Assembly: GCA_945869905.1 (NCBI GenBank) | Contig: CAMBQD010000052.1 | Span: forward strand, 1-7,013 | Reading direction: 5' to 3' | Source: an uncultured Clostridia bacterium | GTDB lineage: Bacteria; Bacillota; Clostridia; Oscillospirales; Acutalibacteraceae | Length of the DNA: 7,013 nucleotides | Shown here: in pieces, positions 1-5,465 of the stretch | How the letters are laid out: every line of letters starts with the position of its first letter | How positions within the stretch are numbered: the stretch's first letter is position 1 | Notes under the pieces: generated by a model | What the model was told of the DNA's origin: nothing | Database searches by the model: none | Seen by the model: the letters and a program-made list of their open reading frames with translations, nothing else | Program-made: the position numbers and the translations under genes

Positions 1-1
1 T

Positions 2-847
2 TCTCAGGTTGACTTCTGCTTCTGCGCTGTTAATATGAAAAAGGACGAAATCAAAGCCCTTGAGGAAGAATATGCAAAGCATGAATGTCCTGTTGTTTCA
101 AATAACAGTGCACACCGTTTTACACCTGATGTTCCCATGGTTGTGCCTGAGCTTAATGCCGAGCATATCAACATCATCCCTGCACAGAGGAAAAGACTCG
201 GAACAAAGCGTGGATTTATTGCAGTTAAATCAAACTGCTCATTGCAGTCATATGTTCCTGCAATATTCCCTCTTCACGAAAAATTCGGCGTTAAGAATGT
301 ACTTGTTTGTACTTATCAGGCAATTTCAGGTGCTGGAAAAACCTTTGAAACCTGGCCTGAGATGATTGATAACGTAATTCCCTACATCGGCGGAGAAGAG
401 GAAAAAAGTGAAAAAGAACCTCTTAAGCTTATGGGTAAAATTGAAGGCGATGTTATCAAATCAGCTGACAAGCCTAATTTTACAGCACAGTGTATCCGTG
501 TTCCTGTATCAAACGGTCACCTTGGTGCCGTATTTGTTGATTTTGAAAACAAACCCACTAAGGAAGAAATGATTGAAATATGGGATAATTTCTCAGGCAG
601 AGCACAGGAGCTTAATCTCCCATCTGCACCTAAAAAATTCTTAAACTATTTTACAGAGGATGACAGGCCCCAGATTAAGTCAGAAAGAATGCTTGAAAAC
701 GGTATGGCTGTTTCAATCGGCAGACTCAGAGAGGATACTCAGTACGATTACAAATTTGTATGCCTGTCACACAACACTTTAAGAGGTGCCGCCGGCGGTG
801 CAGTTCTTCTTGCAGAGCTTTTGGCTGCCGAAGGTTATATGGACTAA
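2..847 (+). CDS. asd: Aspartate-semialdehyde dehydrogenase, archaeal/fungal type (5' end outside the window)
   Basis: Catalyses NADPH-dependent reduction of aspartyl phosphate to aspartate semialdehyde, the branch point to lysine/diaminopimelate, threonine and methionine, in the cytoplasm. The reading frame is open from base 2, and the codons before the ATG at 35 (reading VDFCFCAVN) match the family, so that ATG is internal. About 281 codons are visible; the N-terminal Rossmann part with its GxxGxxG loop, roughly 70-80 residues, is missing. Visible landmarks are SNNSAHR, the nucleophile in SNCSLQ (Cys codon 236-238), the SGAGK loop, the substrate arginine in CIRVPV (497-499), the catalytic histidine in NGH (518-520), and the conserved C-terminal LRGAAGGAVLLAE. 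These patterns and the length fit the archaeal/fungal-like branch rather than the E. coli type. Serine replaces the usual proline before the NC of the active site. dapA starts 26 bp downstream and dapB follows, which supports a lysine-pathway role. The identity is secure; the real start cannot be seen. Confidence 0.95.
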   Translation, partial: SQVDFCFCAVNMKKDEIKALEEEYAKHECPVVSNNSAHRFTPDVPMVVPELNAEHINIIPAQRKRLGTKRGFIAVKSNCSLQSYVPAIFPLHEKFGVKNVLVCTYQAISGAGKTFETWPEMIDNVIPYIGGEEEKSEKEPLKLMGKIEGDVIKSADKPNFTAQCIRVPVSNGHLGAVFVDFENKPTKEEMIEIWDNFSGRAQELNLPSAPKKFLNYFTEDDRPQIKSERMLENGMAVSIGRLREDTQYDYKFVCLSHNTLRGAAGGAVLLAELLAAEGYMD

Positions 848-873
848 ACTTATTTTAAGAAAGGAATTTAGCT

Positions 874-1764
874 ATGAAGAATCCTATTTTTACAGGCGCT
901 GCTGTTGCAATTATTACTCCTATGAATGCAGACGGTTCCGTAAATTATGAAGAATTTGCAAAATTCATTGATTTTCAAATTGAAAACGGTACAGACGCAA
1001 TTGTTGTTTGCGGTACAACAGGTGAATCATCAACCCTCAAGGTTGTTGAGCACAACGAGGCAATCAAGTGGTGCGTAAAATATGTTAATCACAGAATTCC
1101 TGTTATTGCTGGCACCGGCTCTAACTCAACCGCCTGTGCTATTGATATTAGCAAGGAGGCTTGTGAGGCAGGTGCTGACGCACTTCTGCTTGTTACTCCT
1201 TACTATAACAAGACCAGCCAAAGAGGTCTTATTGCTCACTACACTGCAATTCATGACGCAACAAATCTGCCTATAATTCTTTACAATGTTCCCTCAAGAA
1301 CCGGGCTTAACATTGCTCCCGAAACTGCATATGAGCTTTCCAAGCTTCCGAGAATTAACGGTATTAAGGAAGCATCGGGAAATCTTGAGCAGGTTGAAAA
1401 AATCCGTGAGCTTTGCGGCGACGAGCTTAACATTTGGAGCGGTAATGACGACCAGATTTATGACCTTATGGAGAGAGGTGCAAAGGGCGTAATCAGCGTG
1501 CTTTCAAACATCTGTCCAAAGGAAACACACGATATTGCACAAAAGTATCTTGACGGCGACAAGGCAGGCAGTAAGGAAATGATGGATAAGTACTTAAAGC
1601 TTGCCAAGGCTATGTTTGTTGATGTTAACCCTATTCCTGTTAAGGAGGCTGTAAGCCTTATCGGCTTTAACGCAGGCCCCTGCAGACTTCCGCTTGTTGA
1701 AATGGACGAAAATAACAAGGCTTATGTTAAGGCAACAATGGAAGAATACGGACTTTTAAAATAA
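874..1764 (+). CDS. dapA: 4-hydroxy-tetrahydrodipicolinate synthase (dihydrodipicolinate synthase)
   Basis: Condenses pyruvate with aspartate semialdehyde in the first committed step of diaminopimelate/lysine synthesis; a cytoplasmic class I aldolase with a TIM-barrel fold. At 296 residues it is full length. The Schiff-base lysine is K165 in GIKEASG, the catalytic tyrosine Y137 in YNVPSRTG with substrate-binding R142, and the proton-relay threonines T48/T49 in GTTGES, completed by Y111 in TPYYN. The start is the ATG with AAAGGA at 860-865, 8 nt upstream. It lies between asd, which supplies its substrate, and dapB, which consumes its product. Compared by memory with the E. coli enzyme at a constant +4 offset, the lysine-feedback site keeps H60 (E. 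coli H56) and N84 (N80) but has V57 for H53 and C88 for E84, so feedback inhibition may be weakened. The function assignment is secure; the regulatory statement is inference. Confidence 0.98.
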   Translation: MKNPIFTGAAVAIITPMNADGSVNYEEFAKFIDFQIENGTDAIVVCGTTGESSTLKVVEHNEAIKWCVKYVNHRIPVIAGTGSNSTACAIDISKEACEAGADALLLVTPYYNKTSQRGLIAHYTAIHDATNLPIILYNVPSRTGLNIAPETAYELSKLPRINGIKEASGNLEQVEKIRELCGDELNIWSGNDDQIYDLMERGAKGVISVLSNICPKETHDIAQKYLDGDKAGSKEMMDKYLKLAKAMFVDVNPIPVKEAVSLIGFNAGPCRLPLVEMDENNKAYVKATMEEYGLLK

Positions 1765-1785
1765 TTTATTAAGAGGAATTTTAAA

Positions 1786-2538
1786 ATGACCAGAATAATA
1801 ATTTCCGGTGCAAACGGAAAAATGGGCAAGGTAATTCAAAGCGTTGTTTCAACACGTGATGACTGTGAAATTGTTGCAGGCGTTGATTTAAACACTGAAG
1901 AAAACGGAAGCTTTCCTGTTTATTCAACAATTTTTCAGGTTAATGAAGACGCAGATGTTATAATCGATTTTACAAATCCTGTACTCCTTGACGATTTGCT
2001 CAGCTATTCAAAAAAAACAGGAATTGCACTTGTTCTTGCAACAACAGGCTATGACGACGATCAAAAAAAGAAAATAGAAGAGGCATCAAAAGCCTCCCCT
2101 ATTTTCTTTACCTACAATATGAGTATGGGTATTAATCTACTTTCAAATCTTGCAAAAAAGGCCGTGGAAATTTTAGGTAACGACTTTGATATTGAAATTG
2201 TTGAAAAGCATCACAACCAAAAAATTGACGCTCCCAGCGGCACTGCATTGATGCTTGCAGACGCTATGTGCGAGGTTACGCCAAGCCCAATGAAATATGA
2301 GTATGACCGCCATTCAAAGCGTGAAAAAAGAACTAAGAATGAAATCGGTATACACGCAGTACGCGGCGGAACAATTGTCGGCGAGCATGAGATAATTTTT
2401 GCAGGACGTGATGAAATTATTACACTTTCACATTCTGCCCGCAGTAAAGAAATTTTTGCGGTTGGCGCAGTTAACGCCGCAGTTTATATGAACGGTAAGC
2501 CTGCAGGAATGTATGATATGAAGGAGCTTATAGATTAA
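1786..2538 (+). CDS. dapB: 4-hydroxy-tetrahydrodipicolinate reductase (dihydrodipicolinate reductase)
   Basis: Reduces the DapA product to tetrahydrodipicolinate with NAD(P)H, the second dedicated step of the diaminopimelate/lysine pathway; cytoplasmic, normally a homotetramer. At 250 residues it has the shorter Firmicutes length. The N-terminal Rossmann loop GANGKMG is at 8-14, with an acidic residue D34 at the end of the second strand, a position that influences NADH/NADPH choice. ATTGY at 85-89 also lies at the cofactor site. The family signature EKHHNQKIDAPSGTAL spans 140-155: H142/H143 and K146 are the proton-donor and substrate residues, and G152-T153 bind substrate carboxylate. RGG at 193-195 is the conserved C-terminal motif. 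The start is the ATG preceded by AAGAGGA at 1771-1777. It is the last gene of the asd-dapA-dapB operon; dapA ends 21 bp upstream and two hairpins follow. No defect is visible. Confidence 0.97.
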   Translation: MTRIIISGANGKMGKVIQSVVSTRDDCEIVAGVDLNTEENGSFPVYSTIFQVNEDADVIIDFTNPVLLDDLLSYSKKTGIALVLATTGYDDDQKKKIEEASKASPIFFTYNMSMGINLLSNLAKKAVEILGNDFDIEIVEKHHNQKIDAPSGTALMLADAMCEVTPSPMKYEYDRHSKREKRTKNEIGIHAVRGGTIVGEHEIIFAGRDEIITLSHSARSKEIFAVGAVNAAVYMNGKPAGMYDMKELID

Positions 2539-2557
2539 GCCGATTATAAAAAAACAT

Positions 2558-2582
2558 TAGGGGAGGATTATATCCTCCCCTA
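2558..2582. terminator. Perfect 11-bp palindromic hairpin downstream of dapB
   Basis: Arms TAGGGGAGGAT (2558-2568) and ATCCTCCCCTA (2572-2582) pair perfectly around a 3-nt loop. On the + strand only a short TTTT follows a few bases later. On the - strand the hairpin is followed, after three bases, by seven T (the complement of A at 2548-2554), so the - strand reading is the better terminator. It probably works with the second hairpin as a two-way stop between the convergent dapB and reductase genes. The G/C-rich arms contrast with the surroundings, so it may instead be one copy of a dispersed palindromic repeat. Confidence 0.6.
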
Positions 2583-2592
2583 CGATTTTAAA

Positions 2593-2622
2593 AAAAGGTA
2601 CAGTCAAATGACTGTACCTTTT
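2593..2622. terminator. Bidirectional intrinsic terminator between dapB and the reductase gene
   Basis: A 13-bp perfect stem runs from AAAAGGTACAGTC (2593-2605) to GACTGTACCTTTT (2610-2622) with a 4-nt loop. Seven A at 2590-2596 become a seven-T run after the stem on the - strand, and TTTTAATTTT follows it on the + strand, so both directions have the stem plus U-rich tail of an intrinsic terminator. It begins 4 nt after the reductase stop codon, and would end that - strand transcript as well as any + strand transcript that passes the first hairpin. Confidence 0.85.
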
Positions 2623-2626
2623 AATT

Positions 2627-3373
2627 TTAGGTTCGTGACAGACCGTCCACACTTAAAACAACACCTGTAATATATGAAGCCTTATCAGATGCAAGGAACA
2701 CAAAAGCATTTGCAATATCCTCAGGCTGACCGATACGGCGCAGAGGAATACGTGCGATGATTGGGTCTATAACCTCTTTTGGCACTGAGCGCATCATATC
2801 TGTATATGTCACACCCGGTGCAACTGCATTGACACGTATACCCTTTGGTCCCAATTCTCTTGCAAGAGAAAGGGTAAGACCGTTTACAGCAGCCTTAGAG
2901 GTGGGATAGGCAATTCCGCTGGGCTGTCCCGCAATGCTAACCATTGAAGAAGTATTGAGAATAACACCGCTACCCTGCTCTGTCATATGAAATGCCGCCG
3001 CCCTTGAGCAATTAAAAACTGCCTTAACATTAAGCTCCATAATACTGTCAAATTTTTCTGTGGTATAGTCAAGTAACGGTGTACTGTCAGATAGTCCGGC
3101 ATTATTTACTAAAATATCTATTCTGCCGTACCTATCTACTACAGAGTCAATCGCAGCTTTAACATTGTCATAATCGGAAAGATTGGGACTTATACCTTCT
3201 ACTTTAGCAGATGAATCAATTTCCTTAAGCTTTTTTACTGCCTTTTCGGCACTTTCAGGACGGGAAGCACAGAGAATTACCGTTGCGCCCTCTGAAAGAA
3301 ATGCCTGAACCGTTGCAAAACCAATTCCGCGTGAACCGCCTGTAACAACTGCAATTTTGTTTTCAAGTAACAT
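2627..3373 (-). CDS. Short-chain dehydrogenase/reductase (FabG/BaiA-like classical SDR)
   Basis: An NAD(P)-dependent alcohol/ketone oxidoreductase of the classical SDR family, cytoplasmic, 248 residues and full length. The cofactor loop TGGSRGIG is at 11-18, NNAG at 90-93, and the catalytic tetrad is N115, S143, Y156 and K160 (YPTSK). The APGVTYTDM and SVDG elements near the C-terminus are typical of FabG-like enzymes. There is no aspartate after the second strand; S37-R38 there weakly favours NADPH. A strong AGGAGGGG (3379-3386) lies 5 nt before the ATG. The gene stands apart from fatty-acid genes, so a housekeeping FabG role is unlikely. From memory, the 'APGV..TDM' block and the C-terminal third resemble BaiA-type 3-alpha-hydroxysteroid dehydrogenases, but many sugar, steroid and acyl reductases share these features and the substrate cannot be read from sequence. 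The AraC-type gene just upstream is a candidate regulator. Confidence 0.9.
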   Translation of the reverse strand: MLLENKIAVVTGGSRGIGFATVQAFLSEGATVILCASRPESAEKAVKKLKEIDSSAKVEGISPNLSDYDNVKAAIDSVVDRYGRIDILVNNAGLSDSTPLLDYTTEKFDSIMELNVKAVFNCSRAAAFHMTEQGSGVILNTSSMVSIAGQPSGIAYPTSKAAVNGLTLSLARELGPKGIRVNAVAPGVTYTDMMRSVPKEVIDPIIARIPLRRIGQPEDIANAFVFLASDKASYITGVVLSVDGLSRT

Positions 3374-3404
3374 TTAAACCCCTCCTATAAAAATATTATG
3401 ACCC

Positions 3405-3442
3405 TGCTAAATATATTTTAACATATTTTTTGCTATTTAGCA
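3405..3442. repeat. 9-bp inverted repeat flanking the reductase promoter (candidate operator)
   Basis: TGCTAAATA at 3405-3413 is the exact reverse complement of TATTTAGCA at 3434-3442, with a 20-bp A/T-rich spacer. One arm covers the last bases of the araC-type gene, including its stop codon, and overlaps the proposed -35 box; the other lies just after the proposed -10, around the expected transcription start. The arm centres are 29 bp apart, close to three helical turns. The layout suits binding of a dimeric regulator, but no binding is shown, and A/T-rich DNA gives such repeats by chance more often than balanced DNA. Confidence 0.45.
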
Positions 3443-3443
3443 A
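3415..3443 (-). promoter_or_regulatory. Putative sigma-A promoter of the short-chain reductase gene
   Basis: Read on the - strand, TTGCTA (3438-3443) is followed by a 17-bp spacer and TAAAAT (3415-3420), matching the consensus TTGACA/TATAAT at 4 and 5 of 6 positions with ideal spacing. Transcription would start near 3408, leaving a leader of about 35 nt with the strong AGGAGGGG site. The -35 box overlaps the end of the upstream regulator gene. The reductase could also be read through from that gene, since I see no good terminator between them. Confidence 0.45.
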
Positions 3444-4179
3444 ATGTAATAAATTCTTTTGGAGTAACGGAATACTTCTTTTTAAAAACAGAAATGAAGT
3501 ATGACTGTGATGAAAAGCCCAAGGCACTGTAAATCCTTTTACTGTCAAATCCATCTAAAAGCAAAGCCTTTGCCGCCTCTAATTTTTTATTGATTATGAA
3601 TGATGTAAGCGCCTCACCCATTTCAGTTTTGAACAAATGTGATAGGTAATCTGCTGAAATTCCGCACTCCTCAGCAAGTCTTGAAACAGTTATTTTCTTA
3701 TTATGATTTTTATTTATATATGAAACACATTTTCTAATATAAGGTGAATATTTTAATTTTTTTGATTCTTCACAAACGCTGTTTGTAAGCTTGATTACAC
3801 TGCCTGCAATACAATCCAATATCTCATCTGCAGATTTAAGAGAGTCAATTTTCATAATAAAGGAGTCGGAAAAGGAATAAGCGTCCTCCTCATTAAGTCC
3901 GCCTTCAATGGCATATCTTGTAGCAAGAGTGATAGTGCTTACCGCCATATATCTGAATTGTCTCAACTCATTTTCCGACATTCTGCCTACAACAATATCG
4001 TTACCTGTAAAAAGAGTAAGCTCCTTAAACAAACGATTTAAATCACCTTGCTTAATACAGTTAAAAAGATTAACCTCCTTTTTGTAATCCAGGTGAAATT
4101 CCTTCCGCACATCATTATATAAAGACTCTGTTACATTATGCGGTAATACCTTTATGTTTATTAGCTGTGAGTATTTCAT
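3433..4179 (-). CDS. AraC-family transcriptional regulator
   Basis: A DNA-binding transcription factor of 248 residues. The C-terminal AraC/XylS domain has two helix-turn-helix motifs, at about 161-184 (KITVSRLAEECGISADYLS) and 212-234, followed by the family signature with GFSSQSYF and the terminal KKYSVTPKEF. The N-terminal 145 residues show no cupin/sugar-binding pattern. They look helical, with a block near 67-108 (LRQFRYMAVSTITLATR, then AIEGGLNEEDAY) that I recognise from other clostridial AraC regulators; its ligand is unknown. The start is taken as ATG at 4179, because GAGGTG (4185-4190) is then 5 nt away; the TTG codon immediately before it would leave only 2 nt. The gene precedes the reductase on the same strand, separated by 59 bp, and has its own upstream region after the terminator of the cysS operon. 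A role in controlling the reductase and itself is an inference from position. Confidence 0.92.
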   Translation of the reverse strand: MKYSQLINIKVLPHNVTESLYNDVRKEFHLDYKKEVNLFNCIKQGDLNRLFKELTLFTGNDIVVGRMSENELRQFRYMAVSTITLATRYAIEGGLNEEDAYSFSDSFIMKIDSLKSADEILDCIAGSVIKLTNSVCEESKKLKYSPYIRKCVSYINKNHNKKITVSRLAEECGISADYLSHLFKTEMGEALTSFIINKKLEAAKALLLDGFDSKRIYSALGFSSQSYFISVFKKKYSVTPKEFITFAK

Positions 4180-4184
4180 CAAAT

Positions 4185-4190
4185 CACCTC
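4185..4190 (-). promoter_or_regulatory. Ribosome binding site deciding the araC-type start
   Basis: GAGGTG on the - strand is spaced 5 nt from the ATG at 4179 but only 2 nt from the in-frame TTG at 4182. The spacing supports the ATG, making the protein one residue shorter than the longest possible frame. Confidence 0.75.
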
Positions 4191-4196
4191 ATATTC

Positions 4197-4225
4197 AGCA
4201 TAAATTAAAAGTTCAAGAAAGTCAA
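4197..4225 (-). promoter_or_regulatory. Putative sigma-A promoter of the araC-type gene
   Basis: On the - strand, TTGACT (4220-4225) and TATGCT (4197-4202) are separated by exactly 17 bp, matching TTGACA/TATAAT at 5 and 4 of 6 positions. Transcription would start near 4190, right at the ribosome binding site, leaving a leader of only about 11 nt. That is short, so the true start may use another A/T-rich box slightly upstream. Confidence 0.4.
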
Positions 4226-4236
4226 ACAAGTAAATA

Positions 4237-4258
4237 AAAATACAAAAGAAAATACAAA
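4237..4258. repeat. Two direct copies of a 10-bp A/T-rich element upstream of the araC-type promoter
   Basis: AAAATACAAA occurs at 4237-4246 and again at 4249-4258, a 12-bp period, upstream of the proposed -35 box at 4220-4225. On the transcribed strand it reads TTTGTATTTT twice. It could be a pair of regulator half-sites or an UP-type element, or chance in an A/T-rich stretch. With the promoter and the terminator at 4283-4308 it accounts for most of the 150-bp gap between the two genes. Confidence 0.4.
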
Positions 4259-4282
4259 TCATTTAAGAATTTTGATATAAAA

Positions 4283-4308
4283 AAGAGGTAAGACCTTGCT
4301 TACCTCTT
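4283..4308 (-). terminator. Intrinsic terminator of the cysE-cysS-aldo/keto reductase operon
   Basis: A 10-bp perfect stem pairs 4283-4292 with 4299-4308 (- strand AAGAGGTAAG and its complement) around a 6-nt loop. Six A at 4279-4284 give six T at the foot of the stem on the - strand, so termination is in the direction of the aldo/keto reductase, whose stop codon is 21 nt upstream. It isolates this operon from the araC-type gene further along the same strand. Confidence 0.85.
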
Positions 4309-4329
4309 AAATCTTAATATATCTAAAAC

Positions 4330-5460
4330 TTACAGCAATGTGACTTTTACTTTATCCTTAAGTAATGTTGGAATTTCAATTCCCTGTGGGCAATGGTTTG
4401 CACATTTGCCGCAGGCTATGCAATCGTCGCAATTACCGTCAATTTTTGCATATTCCTCTTTGCCCTGTGGTATTGTATATTCACCGGTTTTAATCTTATT
4501 ATACACTGCAAAAATTGAGCTGATTTTAACACCCTTTGGACAATCACCGCAGTAATCACATCCGGTACAAGGAATAACATCATTTTTATTAATCATAGCC
4601 TCTGCATTTGAACAAATCTTAAGCTCTCTTTCACTAAACGGAACAAAGTTTGTAAAGGTTGCAAGGTTATCGTTTAGCTGCTCAACGCTGTTCATACCGC
4701 TGAGAACCGTTAACACATTACTGTGGCTGGCAACAAAGCCCATTGCCCAGGACGCCGCGCTTTTACCGGGGCGAGCCTTTTGGAACATATCGTTGATTTC
4801 TTCGGACACATCTGCAAGCTGACCGCCGCGAACAGGCTCCATAACAATAACAGGAATACCAGCCTCAGTCAAAATGTTATACTGTGCTTCGGCATCCTGA
4901 TTTTTCCAATCAAGATAATTCATCTGAATTTGGGCAAAATCCCAGTGGTGAGCCGCAACAATATTGTGTAAGTCATCAAGATTGCCATGGAATGAAAAGC
5001 CGATATTTTTAACCTTTCCTTCCTCTCTCATCTTCAAAAGGAAATCGTAAACACCGTATTTTTCACATTTTTCAAAATTATCCTTGCCCAAAGAGTGCAA
5101 CAGATAAAAGTCAAAATAATCGTGACCTGTTTTTTCAAGCTGTTTTTTGAAAATCTTTTCAACATCGGACTTTTTGGTGCACATCCAAATAGGCATTTTA
5201 TCGGCAAGAAAATAAGTATCTCTGGGATATTTTTTCAAAGCGGTACCGATGAACTTTTCGCTTTTGCCAACGTGATACATATATGCCGTATCAAAGTAAT
5301 TAACTCCGTTTTCATAGGCAAGATCCACAAGCTCCTGACCTTTTTTGTAGTCAATCATCGGATTGTTTTCTCTTTTTAGAGCTGTTTTACAGGGAAGTCT
5401 CATAGTACCTAAGCCAAGTAAAGAAACCTCTGTGTCCTTAAATTTTCTTCTGTCAACCAT
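4330..5460 (-). CDS. Aldo/keto reductase with C-terminal 4Fe-4S ferredoxin domain
   Basis: A 376-residue, probably cytoplasmic oxidoreductase made of an aldo/keto reductase TIM barrel (about 1-285) and a cysteine-rich iron-sulfur tail (about 295-365). The barrel has the catalytic tetrad D57, Y62, K88 and H122, and the early GLGTMRLP motif. The tail has CxxCxxCxxCP at C298, C301, C304, C307 and a ferredoxin-type CxxCxxCxxxCP at C347, C350, C353, C357, with an extra C344, enough to ligate one or two 4Fe-4S clusters. Such fusions are widespread in anaerobes; their physiological substrates are mostly unknown, and the clusters suggest electron exchange with ferredoxin-like partners. The gene begins 5 bp after the cysS stop; its AAAGGAG (5469-5475) lies inside the end of cysS, implying translational coupling. 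The family assignment is firm; the substrate and any link to cysteine metabolism are open. Confidence 0.93.
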   Translation of the reverse strand: MVDRRKFKDTEVSLLGLGTMRLPCKTALKRENNPMIDYKKGQELVDLAYENGVNYFDTAYMYHVGKSEKFIGTALKKYPRDTYFLADKMPIWMCTKKSDVEKIFKKQLEKTGHDYFDFYLLHSLGKDNFEKCEKYGVYDFLLKMREEGKVKNIGFSFHGNLDDLHNIVAAHHWDFAQIQMNYLDWKNQDAEAQYNILTEAGIPVIVMEPVRGGQLADVSEEINDMFQKARPGKSAASWAMGFVASHSNVLTVLSGMNSVEQLNDNLATFTNFVPFSERELKICSNAEAMINKNDVIPCTGCDYCGDCPKGVKISSIFAVYNKIKTGEYTIPQGKEEYAKIDGNCDDCIACGKCANHCPQGIEIPTLLKDKVKVTLL

Positions 5461-5465
5461 GATTT

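Noticed and set aside
35..37. ATG as the start of the first + strand gene
   Set aside because: The frame is open back to base 2, the upstream codons match the Asd family, and no ribosome binding site precedes this ATG; the gene begins outside the window.
1458..1718. Open - strand frame opposite dapA
   Set aside because: It lies wholly within a conserved gene, has no ribosome binding site or recognisable motif, and its composition follows from dapA codons.
2597..2618. Palindrome GGTACAGTC/GACTGTACC as a regulator operator
   Set aside because: Its position 8 nt after a stop codon and the flanking A and T runs fit a bidirectional terminator better.
3405..3442. The inverted repeat as an intrinsic terminator of the AraC-type gene
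   Set aside because: The stem is A/T-rich with a 20-nt loop and no T-run directly after it, so it is a poor terminator; an operator-like reading fits better.
4180..4182. TTG as start of the AraC-type gene
   Set aside because: It is only 2 nt from the GAGGTG site, whereas the adjacent ATG has a normal 5-nt spacing.
4183..4329. A small gene or RNA between the aldo/keto reductase and the AraC-type gene
   Set aside because: The gap is explained by a terminator, a repeat pair and a promoter; no frame with a ribosome binding site and no further stable structure is visible.
5095..5379. Open + strand frame opposite the aldo/keto reductase
   Set aside because: It is antisense to the conserved catalytic barrel, with no protein-like motif and no start signal.
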